37,643 bases of DNA from an uncultured bacterium (GCA_948469375.1 CAOKLO010000033.1:1-37643); one strand, 5' to 3'. Shown: positions 7,029 to 14,663, numbered from the stretch's first letter. Notes: a model not told the origin generated them from the letters alone. Numbers and translations are program-made.

Positions 7029-8021
7029 ATGAAACGCATTTTACTGCTCACCACCGGGGGCACCATCGCCTCCCGGCTCACCGACGAGGGGCTGGCCCCC
7101 GGCCTGAACGGCGCGGCCCTGTCCCACTACCTGGGCGGCCTGCCGGACAGCTACAATCTCACCGTCCGGGATATCCTCCACCTGGACTCGTCCAACATCC
7201 AGCCTGAGGAATGGCGGCTCATCGCCCGCAGCGTCTACGGCGCCCGGAAGGATTTTGACGGCATCGTGGTCTCCCACGGCACCGACACCATGGCCTACAC
7301 CGCCTCGGTGCTCAGCTATATGGTGCGGAACATCCCCGTCCCCGTGGTGCTCACCGGGGCCCAGCTGCCCATCGAGCACCCCCTCACCGACGGATTGGAC
7401 AACCTGCGCACCGCCTTTGCTATGGCGGCGTCGGGGCATCCGGGGGTGTTTCTGGCCTTCGACCGCCGGGTCATGCTGGGGTGCCGGGCCGTCAAGACCC
7501 ACACCACCGCCTTCGGGGCCTTTGACAGCGTGAACTGGCCTTTGGTGGCCCAGGTAAACGGCGCGGGGCTGACCATCCGGGAGGAGGCCATCCCCAGCGT
7601 GTCCGGCCCCTGCGTCCTGCGGGACAAGCTGTGTGAGGCGGTGTTCCTCATCAAGCTGACCCCGGGGCTGGACCCGGAAATTTTTGATATGCTGCTGCGG
7701 ATGCACTACCGGGGGGTTGTGATCGAGGCCTTCGGTGCAGGCGGGCTCCACTTCATCCGCCGCAACCTCATCGAAAAGCTCCACGCCGCCGCCCAGTCCG
7801 GAATGGCCGTGGTGGTGTGCAGCCAATGCCTGTACGAGAGCAGCAATTTTTCCCTCTATCAGGCGGGGCAGAAGGCGCTGGCGGAGGGGGTCATCCAGGG
7901 CTACGACACGACCACCGAGGCCGCCGTCACAAAGCTGATGTGGGCCCTGGGCCAGACCGGCAGTCTGGAGGAGGTGCGGGCCCTGTTCTCCCAAAGTCTG
8001 GCCGGAGAGCGGGGCGTTTGA
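7029..8021 (+). CDS. ansA: L-asparaginase (type I, AnsA-like)
   Basis: A 330-aa asparaginase converting L-asparagine to aspartate and ammonia. The first catalytic signature TTGGTIAS is at residues 8-15 and the second, HGTDTMAYTAS, at 83-93. These contain the two catalytic threonines, with K/D partners in the family pattern. There is no signal peptide, so it is probably the cytoplasmic type I enzyme. ATG at 7029 follows CCAAGGAGGCGCCCGTCC. The frame is open far upstream (from 6123), but that stretch lies antisense to the flavoprotein and includes the promoter. It ends at a bidirectional terminator. It opposes the AsnA synthetase encoded 5.4 kb away. Confidence 0.92.
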   Translation: MKRILLLTTGGTIASRLTDEGLAPGLNGAALSHYLGGLPDSYNLTVRDILHLDSSNIQPEEWRLIARSVYGARKDFDGIVVSHGTDTMAYTASVLSYMVRNIPVPVVLTGAQLPIEHPLTDGLDNLRTAFAMAASGHPGVFLAFDRRVMLGCRAVKTHTTAFGAFDSVNWPLVAQVNGAGLTIREEAIPSVSGPCVLRDKLCEAVFLIKLTPGLDPEIFDMLLRMHYRGVVIEAFGAGGLHFIRRNLIEKLHAAAQSGMAVVVCSQCLYESSNFSLYQAGQKALAEGVIQGYDTTTEAAVTKLMWALGQTGSLEEVRALFSQSLAGERGV

Positions 8022-8032
8022 CCATTTCGGAC

Positions 8033-8064
8033 ACAAAACCGCCGCTGAGAAGCGGCGGTTTTGT
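8033..8064. terminator. Bidirectional terminator
   Basis: Perfect 14-bp stem ACAAAACCGCCGCT/AGCGGCGGTTTTGT with loop GAGA, A-rich on the left and T-rich on the right. It serves the convergent asparaginase and DtxR/MntR-family genes. Confidence 0.9.
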
Positions 8065-8439
8065 TCATTCAATGCCCAGGTCCCTGTTGATGTGGTCCCG
8101 CAGGGCGTCAAAGGACTCAATGCTCAAATCGTGCTCGATGCGGCAGGCGTCCTCGGCGGCCACCTTTTCGTCCACGCCCAGGTGGATCAGCCATTTGGTG
8201 AGCAGCAGGTGCCGCTCGTAGATGCGCCGGGCGATCTCCAGCCCGTCGTCGGTGAGGGTGAGGAAGCCCCCCTGATCCATGACCACAAAGCCCCCCTCCC
8301 GGAGCAGGCTCATAGCCCGGCTGACGCTTGGCTTGGAAAAGCCCAAATGCTGGGCCACGTCGATGGACCGCACCGGCCCCTTTTCCCCCAGGGCCAGAAT
8401 GGCCTCCAGATAGTTTTCAGCGGATTCGTGGATATTCAT
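8065..8439 (-). CDS. DtxR/MntR-family metal-dependent regulator
   Basis: A 124-aa regulator. The N-terminal winged helix (about 1-65) contains ENYLEAILALGEKGPVRSIDVA and the recognition helix segment FSKPSVSRAMSLL. A dimerisation and metal-sensing segment follows, with H78, E99, C102 and H106 (ERHLLL ... AAEDACRIEH) in the MntR-like pattern. It lacks the SH3-like third domain of DtxR, as does MntR. Mn or Fe sensing is likely, but the metal is not decided by the sequence. ATG at 8439 follows GGAGTGAACGC. No metal transporter is adjacent; a CDF transporter lies at 35.8 kb. Confidence 0.88.
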   Translation of the reverse strand: MNIHESAENYLEAILALGEKGPVRSIDVAQHLGFSKPSVSRAMSLLREGGFVVMDQGGFLTLTDDGLEIARRIYERHLLLTKWLIHLGVDEKVAAEDACRIEHDLSIESFDALRDHINRDLGIE

Positions 8440-8481
8440 GCGTTCACTCCGATCTGCGGTTTGCCCTTGCTTACCAGCATT

Positions 8482-8510
8482 AATATACCACAGTTTTCCA
8501 ACCTTGGCAA
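8482..8510 (-). promoter_or_regulatory. Promoter of the DtxR/MntR-family gene
   Basis: Minus strand TTGCCA (8505-8510), 17-bp spacer, TATATT (8482-8487). The leader is about 40 nt. Confidence 0.6.
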
Positions 8511-8520
8511 CCTATTTTTC

Positions 8521-9546
8521 TCACAAAACGGAGCGGAGAAGCTCCAAATCCTCCCGGGTGGTGGACCAGCTGGTGCAAAAGCGCGCCACTGTTTGATTCG
8601 GCCCCCGCTTCTCCCAGAAGCTGAACGCCACCTGCTTTTTCAGCTCCTCCGCCCGCTGATCGTCCAGAATGACGAACTGCTGGTTGGTGGGGGACTCCAG
8701 GTAGAACGCCACCCCCTTCTCACGGAGGATGGTTTTCAGCTCCTCCGCCGTCTCAATGGCGCGGCGGCTCAGCTCAAAGTAAAGGCCGTCGGTGAACAGC
8801 GCGTCGAACTGCACCCCCAGCAGACGGCCCTTGGCCAGCAGGGCCCCCCGCTTTTTCACGGCGTTGACGAAGTGGGCCGGGCGGTTGTGACCGGTGAACA
8901 CCACCGCCTCCCCGCACAGCGCCCCCACCTTGGTGCCGCCGATGTAGAACACGTGGCACAGGCGGGCGATATCCTCCAGGGTCAGCTCCGCCTCCCGGCT
9001 CATCAGGCCGTAGCCCAGCCGGGCGCCGTCCAGGTACAGGGGCATATCGTACTTCCTGCACACCCGGGACAGGCCCTCCAGCTCCGCCTTGGTGTAGAGG
9101 GTCCCGAATTCCGTGGGGTGAGAGATGTACACCATTCCCGGAAACACCATGTGCTCGTGGTTCTCATCGGCGTAAAAGCCTCGGACAAACTCCTCCAGCA
9201 CCTCCGCGTCCAGCTTTCCGTCCCGCTGGGGCAGCTCCAGCACCTTGTGTCCGGCGTACTCGATGGCTCCGGCCTCATGGGTGCTGACGTGGCCGGTTTT
9301 GGCCGCCACTACGCCCTGATAGTCCCGGAGCAGGGTGGAGATGACGATCTGGTTGGTCTGGGTGCCGCCGGTGAGCAGCTCCACCTGGGCCTGGGGACAG
9401 CCGCAGGCGGCGCGGATTTTCTCCTTGGCGCCGGCGCAATAGGGGTCCTCGCCGTAGCCGGGGAGAGGCTCCAGATTGGTTTCCATCAGACGCCTGAGCA
9501 CCAGGGGATGGGCCCCCGCAATATAATCACTGGCAAATGAGACCAT
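8521..9546 (-). CDS. Threonine aldolase family PLP enzyme
   Basis: A 341-aa fold-type I PLP enzyme of the beta-eliminating lyase/threonine aldolase family, which cleaves L-threonine or allo-threonine to glycine and acetaldehyde. Seen are TGGTQTN (59-65, PLP phosphate region), H90-E91 in the stacking position, LDGAR at 172-176, and the likely Schiff-base lysine K206 in YIGGTKVG. ATG at 9546 is chosen over the upstream frame start (9639), since the preceding 31 codons are basic and non-conserved-looking; AAGGAG lies 16 nt upstream, a longish spacing. No metabolic partner is adjacent. Confidence 0.87.
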   Translation of the reverse strand: MVSFASDYIAGAHPLVLRRLMETNLEPLPGYGEDPYCAGAKEKIRAACGCPQAQVELLTGGTQTNQIVISTLLRDYQGVVAAKTGHVSTHEAGAIEYAGHKVLELPQRDGKLDAEVLEEFVRGFYADENHEHMVFPGMVYISHPTEFGTLYTKAELEGLSRVCRKYDMPLYLDGARLGYGLMSREAELTLEDIARLCHVFYIGGTKVGALCGEAVVFTGHNRPAHFVNAVKKRGALLAKGRLLGVQFDALFTDGLYFELSRRAIETAEELKTILREKGVAFYLESPTNQQFVILDDQRAEELKKQVAFSFWEKRGPNQTVARFCTSWSTTREDLELLRSVL

Positions 9547-9654
9547 AAATTCCGCCCGCTTTCTCCTTGATTTCCAGTAAATTATAGCACGTTTTTTTCG
9601 GAAAGGAAATACTGTCTTTTTTCGCTGTCCTGACCGCATTTTTTGTTCAAGACC

Positions 9655-9683
9655 TTGCCAACTGGGAAAAAAAGCGGTAAAAT
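9655..9683 (+). promoter_or_regulatory. Promoter of the leucyl aminopeptidase gene
   Basis: TTGCCA (9655-9660), 17-bp spacer, TAAAAT (9678-9683), about 50 bp upstream of the ATG. Confidence 0.6.
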
Positions 9684-9733
9684 GGCCCTGAAATATGAGG
9701 CGGCTCCGCCGTCTGTCAGGAGATGGAAATGCT

Positions 9734-11104
9734 ATGGTAGAGGTAAGGCTTTGGAATCAGGAGATTGCCGACTGGCGGTTTGCCATGGAGCGCGGCGGGG
9801 ACTGCGCCCCCCTGACCCTGCGGGCGGTGGGGCAGGACCACGCCCTGGTGGTAAACCTGGGAGAGGACGCCACGGCGGAGACCGCCCGCCGGGCCGCCGC
9901 CAAGGCGGTGAGGGCCGTCCGGGAGCTGGGGGCCCAATCCCTGCTGCTGGACGTGACCGGGATAAAGCGGGCATTGGGCGGGGAGGGCCTGGCCGCCGCA
10001 GCCCAAGGGGCGGAGCTGGCCTGCTACCAGCAGGAGAGCTGGAAAAAGCAGGAGGACAAGCCCTTCACCCTGTATATCGCCGGGACCGAGGGGCTGGACG
10101 CTGAAGCGGTTTTGCGGCGGACCGGCGTGGTGACCCGCGCCGTGCTTCGCGCCCGGGATATGACCAATCGCCCTGTCAATATGCTCACCCCGGCGCTTAT
10201 GGCCAAGACGATAGCCAAGGCGGCGGAAAAGGTGGGCGTTGAGGTGGAGGTTCTGCGGAAAAAGCAGACCCGCGCCCTGGGCATGGGAGCCTACCACGCC
10301 GTGGGCGACAGCGCCGCCCATTCCCCCCGCCTCATCGTCCTGCGCTGGAAGGGCGGCAGGGAGGAGGACGCCCCCGCCGTCCTGGTGGGCAAGGGCGTGT
10401 GCTTCGACACCGGCGGGTACAATCTGAAATCCGGCGCGGGCCTGAAAACCATGCGCTCCGATATGGCGGGGGCGGCGGCGGTGTACGCCGTGGTGCTGGC
10501 CCTGGCGGAGAACAAGGTCCCCGTCAACGTGACGGCGGTGATCCCGGCGGTGGAGAACCGTATCTCCCCTGAGAGCATGGTTCCTGGAGATGTGGTCCGC
10601 TCCATGTCCGGCAAGACCATCCAGATCAACAACACCGACGCCGAGGGGCGGCTCATCCTGGCCGACGCCATCACCTACGCCATTGAAAAGGAGAACGCTG
10701 CCCGGGTGGTGGACATCGCCACCCTCACCGGGGCCTGCGCCAACACCCTGGGCCACCTTACCGCGGGGCTGGTGAGCAACAACGACGCGTTCTGTAACGA
10801 CCTGCTGAACGCCGCCGCCCGCACCGGCGAGCAGTATTGGCGCTTCCCCACCTTTCCGGAGTACCACAAGATGATCGAAAGCCCCGTGGCCGACCTGTCC
10901 AACCAGTCCAACGACGGCTGCGGCGCCATCACGGCGGGGCTGTTTCTGGGGGCCTTTGCCGAGGACGTGCCCTGGATTCATATGGACATCGCGGGCACCG
11001 CCTGGACCGACCGGGCCCGCCGGGAATACCAGACCGTGGGCGCCACCGGCGCGGGGGTGACCACCCTGTACCAGTTGTGCGCGGACTTGGCGGATAAGGG
11101 CTGA
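9734..11104 (+). CDS. pepA: Leucyl aminopeptidase (M17, PepA-like)
   Basis: A 456-aa cytosolic metallo-aminopeptidase that removes N-terminal residues from peptides. The M17 signature NTDAEGRL is at 300-307. Metal and active-site residues follow the family order: K220 and D225 (GKGVCFDTGGYNLK), K232, D243, D302, E304 and R306. Residues 1-140 form the variable N-terminal macro-like domain. ATG at 9734 with AGGAG 11 nt upstream is preferred to the in-frame start at 9695. The response regulator follows after a 29-bp gap on the same strand and is probably co-transcribed. Confidence 0.93.
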   Translation: MVEVRLWNQEIADWRFAMERGGDCAPLTLRAVGQDHALVVNLGEDATAETARRAAAKAVRAVRELGAQSLLLDVTGIKRALGGEGLAAAAQGAELACYQQESWKKQEDKPFTLYIAGTEGLDAEAVLRRTGVVTRAVLRARDMTNRPVNMLTPALMAKTIAKAAEKVGVEVEVLRKKQTRALGMGAYHAVGDSAAHSPRLIVLRWKGGREEDAPAVLVGKGVCFDTGGYNLKSGAGLKTMRSDMAGAAAVYAVVLALAENKVPVNVTAVIPAVENRISPESMVPGDVVRSMSGKTIQINNTDAEGRLILADAITYAIEKENAARVVDIATLTGACANTLGHLTAGLVSNNDAFCNDLLNAAARTGEQYWRFPTFPEYHKMIESPVADLSNQSNDGCGAITAGLFLGAFAEDVPWIHMDIAGTAWTDRARREYQTVGATGAGVTTLYQLCADLADKG

Positions 11105-11133
11105 GCGCCTGCAATTTTAAGGAGGGAACCGAC

Positions 11134-11808
11134 CTGAATATTCTCATCATCGAGGACGACGTGCCTCTGGCCGACTCCCTTCGGGCCCTGCTGGAGGGCA
11201 GGGGCTACCAGGTGGAGAACGCCTACGACGGCGAGGCCGGGGTGCAGTACGCCCTGCTGGGGGTGTACGACCTTATTATTCTGGACGTGATGCTGCCCAA
11301 GCTGGACGGTCGGCAGGCGGCCAGGCAGCTGCGCTCCCAAAAATGCGCCGCCCCCATCCTGATGCTCACCGCCCGCGACCAGCTGGAGGACCGGGTGGAG
11401 GGCTTGAATGCCGGAGCGGACTACTACCTGCCCAAGCCCTTCGACACCCGGGAGCTGCTGGCCTGCGTGGGCGCGCTGCTGCGCCGCCAGGGCGGGCAGG
11501 TGGACCAGATTACCTTCGGAAACACGGTGCTGGACCTGGACTCGTCCACGCTGGCCTGCGGGGAGAAATGGGTGCGGCTGTCCGCCCGGGAGTTCGACGT
11601 GATGCGCTGTTTCATGCAGGCCAAGGGCAAAAACCTGTCCAAGGAGACCATTCTGGCCCGGGTGTGGGGGTTCGACTCCAACGCGGTGGAGAATCATGTG
11701 GAGGTCTACGTGGGCTTTCTGCGGAAAAAGCTGGCCAGCATCGGCTCCAACGTGCGCATTGAGGCGGTGCGGCGGCTGGGGTATCACCTGGAGGCGGACG
11801 AAGCATAA
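11134..11808 (+). CDS. OmpR/PhoB-family response regulator with CTG start
   Basis: A 224-aa two-component response regulator. The receiver domain has acidic residues E7-D8-D9, phosphoacceptor D51 (LIILDVMLP), T79 and K101 (YYLPKPF). A winged-helix OmpR domain (about 125-220) ends in RRLGYHLEADEA. The frame contains no ATG/GTG/TTG that would keep the first beta strand and acidic pocket; the first is GTG at 11161. CTG at 11134 gives the family-typical start xNILIIEDD, and AAGGAGGG lies 8 nt upstream, so CTG is proposed as the initiator. No histidine kinase is present within the window. The last 47 bp of the gene recur at 13181-13227. Confidence 0.88.
   Translation: MNILIIEDDVPLADSLRALLEGRGYQVENAYDGEAGVQYALLGVYDLIILDVMLPKLDGRQAARQLRSQKCAAPILMLTARDQLEDRVEGLNAGADYYLPKPFDTRELLACVGALLRRQGGQVDQITFGNTVLDLDSSTLACGEKWVRLSAREFDVMRCFMQAKGKNLSKETILARVWGFDSNAVENHVEVYVGFLRKKLASIGSNVRIEAVRRLGYHLEADEA
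11762..11808 (+). repeat. Left copy of 47-bp duplication (3' end of response regulator gene)
   Basis: This copy encodes the C-terminus of the response regulator through its TAA. The same 47 bp occurs at 13181-13227 with two mismatches (11800 g/a, 11804 c/t); the first 38 bp are identical. The repeats bracket an AT-rich island with a 1419-bp offset. Confidence 0.95.
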
Positions 11809-11811
11809 GAA

Positions 11812-11842
11812 ACAGGGCCACCGAAAAGGTGGCCCTGTCTTT
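11812..11842 (+). terminator. Terminator of the response regulator gene
   Basis: Stem ACAGGGCCACC/GGTGGCCCTGT with loop GAAAA, then CTTTT, immediately after the stop. Confidence 0.88.
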
Positions 11843-11869
11843 TACCAACAAGTTTATCGTAATAATGGC

Positions 11870-12568
11870 TTAATTTTGACAATTTAAATCTTCCCAACTC
11901 TGTGCCGCCATTTGTGTTCCATAAGAAAAACCAATGGAGCCGTAGCCTGGTATAGAAAAAGTTGGTGAAGTAGTAATAGTTGAGTGTCCATACTCGGCAT
12001 AAGCAGATAAGTCTTGGCGAGTATAGTTGTGGTAAAGGGTAAAGATGCCATATCCTGATTTGCCCCAGAAATAGTTGTTTTGCTGCGTCATTTTGAACTT
12101 GAATCCACCACCATTTGCGGTTGGTCCATTATTGGGAACATAAGTGGCTGGCATGGAGATATCTGGCTCGCTGCCATAGATATGGGTGTAGGTCACATAG
12201 GATAATTTTCCGTTGAGGGTCCAGTCATTCCAACTCACAGCGATAATGTCAGTTGTCATAATCAAAGGTTCGCCCGACCAATTAAAATTATAACATAAGC
12301 GTGCGTTTGTTTGATTTTCCGATGATGACCAAGTAACATAGTCAGCTTCGAGGGTAAATTCGAGGGTCGCAGCAAGCGCACGGATCTGATCTTCGGTTCC
12401 GGTATAGTTTTTAAAAATATCAATCTGTTCATCAGAGTATCCTAAACGCGTGAGAGCTTCTTTGTCCAAATCTTTGAACTGAAGAAGATGTTCGTTATAC
12501 GTCTCCTTGACATTTTCAATCTTCGCAATATCGGTTGCCGTATAACCCTGTATGGATAATTCTTCAAT
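11870..12568 (-). pseudogene. 5'-truncated gene for a secreted-type protein
   Basis: An open frame of 232 codons follows a TGA at 12569-12571, with no ATG/GTG start and no ribosome binding site; the first possible start, TTG at 12469, falls inside the fold. The N-terminal part (GYTATDIAKIENVKETY ... LGYSDEQIDIFKNYTGTEDQ) looks like a helical segment with an internal repeat. The remainder is rich in Tyr, Trp, Asn, Ser and Thr, as in extracellular beta proteins. I would expect a signal peptide upstream, and none exists in any frame. It is therefore read as a remnant that lost its 5' end. It is AT-rich, like the XRE gene upstream and unlike the surrounding chromosome. The function is unknown. 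Confidence 0.65.
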
Positions 12569-12598
12569 TCATATTTGTATATTTTTTGAATCAAAAGA

Positions 12599-13060
12599 CT
12601 ATCCACTGTCCGAATCTTTTGCCTGAATGTATCTTGAAAGTAGATATATACACAGCCCAATGTATCCAACTAGCAAAATCAACCCCCAATAAACAACCAG
12701 AATAAACTCTTCTTTTGTACCTCCTCCAACTATTGATTTCAAGAGTGGTATCGCAAATAGGCCACCACCAAAAACGAGTAATATAGAATATAGAATGACA
12801 GATAAAAGAATAAACTTAAATGATAGTGGTGACTTACTCTCATGCTTAGTACCATCATATGAATGTGGATATATCAAACTTTCAATCTCTATACCCAATT
12901 CCCGTGCTAATTGTTCCAGCGTCTTTATATCAGGAAACGATGATCCATTTTCCCAACTTGACAACGTTTGTGTTGTGATAGACAGCCTTTCCGCAAGTTG
13001 AGCCTGATCTAAACCCTTATTCAGTCGTTGGATTTTGATATTCGTCGCTATATCTGCCAT
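12599..13060 (-). CDS. XRE-family regulator with two C-terminal membrane helices
   Basis: A 153-aa protein. A Cro/CI-type HTH at about 5-60 (IKIQRLNKGLDQAQLAERL, then TQTLSSWENGSSFPDIKTL) is followed by a linker and two transmembrane helices (about 80-103 and 118-140). Membrane-tethered XRE regulators of this layout are common in Firmicutes; their signals are mostly unknown. ATG at 13060 follows CTAGGAGTGATTGA. The promoter at 13082-13110 overlaps a palindrome that may be its own operator. It sits in the AT-rich island between the two 47-bp repeats and 30 bp upstream of the truncated secreted-type gene, possibly its former target. Confidence 0.88.
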   Translation of the reverse strand: MADIATNIKIQRLNKGLDQAQLAERLSITTQTLSSWENGSSFPDIKTLEQLARELGIEIESLIYPHSYDGTKHESKSPLSFKFILLSVILYSILLVFGGGLFAIPLLKSIVGGGTKEEFILVVYWGLILLVGYIGLCIYLLSRYIQAKDSDSG

Positions 13061-13081
13061 TCAATCACTCCTAGCACTTTT

Positions 13082-13110
13082 ATTTTAGCATAACATACAA
13101 AGGATGTCAA
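13082..13110 (-). promoter_or_regulatory. Promoter of the membrane XRE gene
   Basis: Minus strand TTGACA (13105-13110), 17-bp spacer, TAAAAT (13082-13087) with an upstream TGC extended -10. Confidence 0.75.
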
Positions 13111-13121
13111 TTGTTTTGACA
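13105..13121. promoter_or_regulatory. Palindrome TGTCAA-N5-TTGACA, candidate XRE operator
   Basis: Perfect 6-bp arms 17 bp end to end, overlapping the -35 box of the XRE gene. The position favours autorepression by the gene product; this is inference. Confidence 0.45.
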
Positions 13122-13180
13122 TTAAATGTAAGCGCAATGCATAACAGGAGCCGTAGGACTGCTCGCTAAAATAAGTTCAA

Positions 13181-13227
13181 AGGCGGTGCGGCGGCTGGGG
13201 TATCACCTGGAGGCGGACAAAGTATAA
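13181..13227 (+). repeat. Right copy of 47-bp duplication
   Basis: Repeats 11762-11808 and would encode the C-terminus ...YHLEADKV followed by TAA in place of DEA. It is not attached to an upstream reading frame here. Its own strong terminator follows directly, as expected if it were the original 3' end of the response regulator gene displaced by an insertion. Confidence 0.95.
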
Positions 13228-13230
13228 AAA

Positions 13231-13260
13231 GGGCCCCGCTCGAACGAGCGGGGCCCTTTT
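13231..13260. terminator. Strong bidirectional terminator
   Basis: Stem GGGCCCCGCTCG/CGAGCGGGGCCC with TTTT on the right and AAAA on the left. It follows the right repeat copy and also the minus-strand 57-aa gene. Confidence 0.85.
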
Positions 13261-13261
13261 G

Positions 13262-13435
13262 TCAATATCGCAGGATAAAATACACCACATATACCCAGCT
13301 CATCAGCCCGTGGACGATGGCCCAGCCCACGGAGCGCCAGGTGGTGTAGCTGATTACCATGGCCAGGGCGCTGCCGAAGCTGATGCCCGCCTTGGCCGCG
13401 CTGCCGGCGTTCAGGCTCCCTTTTTTATCCTCCAC
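13262..13435 (-). CDS. 57-aa small membrane protein
   Basis: A 57-residue ORF starting at GTG 13435, preceded by AAGGGGGGTGGAATT. The N-terminus is polar (MEDKKGSLNAGSAAKAG). Two hydrophobic stretches follow, at about 17-30 and 36-55, the second ending in VYVVYFILRY. The protein would be membrane-embedded. It ends at the terminator at 13231-13260 and starts 13 bp after the asnA stop, so it is probably co-transcribed with asnA. The function is unknown, and the link to AsnA rests on position only. Confidence 0.65.
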   Translation of the reverse strand: MEDKKGSLNAGSAAKAGISFGSALAMVISYTTWRSVGWAIVHGLMSWVYVVYFILRY

Positions 13436-13448
13436 AATTCCACCCCCC

Positions 13449-14462
13449 TTACAGCAGAATGACCCCCGCCTCCCGGCACGCCTCGATGGTATGGGGGTCC
13501 CAGATGGACGCCTGCACCTCGCCGATGTGGGCCTTGCCCAAGAGGTACATGGACACCCGGCTCTGGCCGATGCCGCCGCCGATGGTCAGGGGCAGCTCTC
13601 CCGCCAGCAGGGCGCGGTGGAAGGGCAGCTCCCGGCGCTCGTCGTGGCCGGAGATGGACAGCTGTTTGTCCAGGGACTCCGGGGACACCCGGATGCCCAT
13701 GGAGGAGATCTCAAAGGCGCGCCCCAGCAGGGCGTTCCACACCAGGATGTCCCCGTTCAGCGACCAGTCGTCGTAGTCCGGGGCCCGTCCATCGTGGGAC
13801 TTACCGGACTTCAGCGCCCCGCCGATGCCCATGAGGAAGGTGGTGGGGTGGTCCTTCACCCAGGCGTCCTCCCGCTCCTTGGGGGACAGCTCGGGCCACA
13901 TATCCTCCAGCTCCTGGGCGGTGACGAAGGATGCCTCCCGGTCAATGAGGGGCAGGGTGGTGAGCTGGGGATACACCGAGCGCAAAGTCTGCTGAGTGTT
14001 GGCCAAAGCGCTGACGATGGTGGTTACGACACCCTTTAAGTAGTCCACGTTGCGGTCCCGGGGGGCGATGACTTTCTCCCAGTCCCACTGGTCCACGTAG
14101 ACGGAGTGGAGATTGTCCAGCTCCTCGTCCCGGCGGATGGCGTTCATGTCGGTGTACAGCCCCTCGCCCACAGAAAACTGGTAGCGGTGCAGGGCCATCC
14201 GCTTCCACTTGGCCAGGGAGTGGACCACCTGGGCGTCCCGGCCCGCGTCGGGCACGTCGAAGGACACGGCCCGCTCCACGCCGTTCAAATCGTCGTTCAA
14301 TCCGGTGGACGCCTCCACGAACAGTGGGGCGGACACCCGGCGCAGATTGAGCGCGCCGCCCAGGTCGTCCTCAAAGAGGCGCTTGAGCAGACCGATGGCC
14401 TTCTGGGTGTCGTACAGGTTCAACAGGGGAGCGTACCCCTGAGGAATGACGGTGGTAAGCAT
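13449..14462 (-). CDS. asnA: Aspartate--ammonia ligase (AsnA)
   Basis: A 337-aa ammonia-dependent asparagine synthetase, which makes asparagine from aspartate, ammonia and ATP via an aspartyl-adenylate. The fold is class II aminoacyl-tRNA synthetase-like. Family-typical stretches are VSAPLFVEASTGLNDDLNG near the start, VVHSLAKWKRMAL, GLYTDMNAIRRDE, HSVYVDQWDWE, and the C-terminal motif-3-like LTIGGGIGQSRVSMYLL. The length equals the E. coli enzyme to within a few residues. ATG at 14462 follows AAGGAGTAAAGCCT. A TATAAT box lies at 14498-14503. It acts in opposition to the asparaginase at 7029-8021. Confidence 0.96.
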   Translation of the reverse strand: MLTTVIPQGYAPLLNLYDTQKAIGLLKRLFEDDLGGALNLRRVSAPLFVEASTGLNDDLNGVERAVSFDVPDAGRDAQVVHSLAKWKRMALHRYQFSVGEGLYTDMNAIRRDEELDNLHSVYVDQWDWEKVIAPRDRNVDYLKGVVTTIVSALANTQQTLRSVYPQLTTLPLIDREASFVTAQELEDMWPELSPKEREDAWVKDHPTTFLMGIGGALKSGKSHDGRAPDYDDWSLNGDILVWNALLGRAFEISSMGIRVSPESLDKQLSISGHDERRELPFHRALLAGELPLTIGGGIGQSRVSMYLLGKAHIGEVQASIWDPHTIEACREAGVILL

Positions 14463-14497
14463 AGGCTTTACTCCTTTACTCCGTTGGAATATCAGAT

Positions 14498-14503
14498 ATT
14501 ATA
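14498..14503 (-). promoter_or_regulatory. -10 box of the asnA promoter
   Basis: Perfect TATAAT on the minus strand, 36 bp upstream of the asnA ATG. The hexamer 17 bp further upstream (TTGCAT) matches TTGACA only in its first half. Confidence 0.5.
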
Positions 14504-14532
14504 CAACTGCTCAGAAAAAAATGCAAATTGAA

Positions 14533-14561
14533 TTGTCTTTTCCGATTCGATATGGTATAAT
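14533..14561 (+). promoter_or_regulatory. Promoter of the phosphoglucomutase gene
   Basis: TTGTCT (14533-14538), 17-bp spacer, TATAAT (14556-14561) with a TGG extended -10. The leader is about 95 nt. Confidence 0.75.
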
Positions 14562-14663
14562 TTCCATATATCGCCGTGGCAGCTCCCGGGATTTCCGGCA
14601 AACTGCCCATCGGCGCCGCGTTTTTACACGTTAACAATCTTACATATCAGGAGGAATGGACCA

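Noticed and set aside
9716-10981. A 421-codon minus-strand frame opposite the leucyl aminopeptidase gene
   Set aside because: Antisense shadow with biased composition; the plus-strand gene carries all M17 residues.
12442-12669. A 75-codon minus-strand frame bridging the XRE gene end and the truncated gene
   Set aside because: It overlaps the XRE 3' end out of frame, has no ribosome binding site and does not supply the missing signal peptide.
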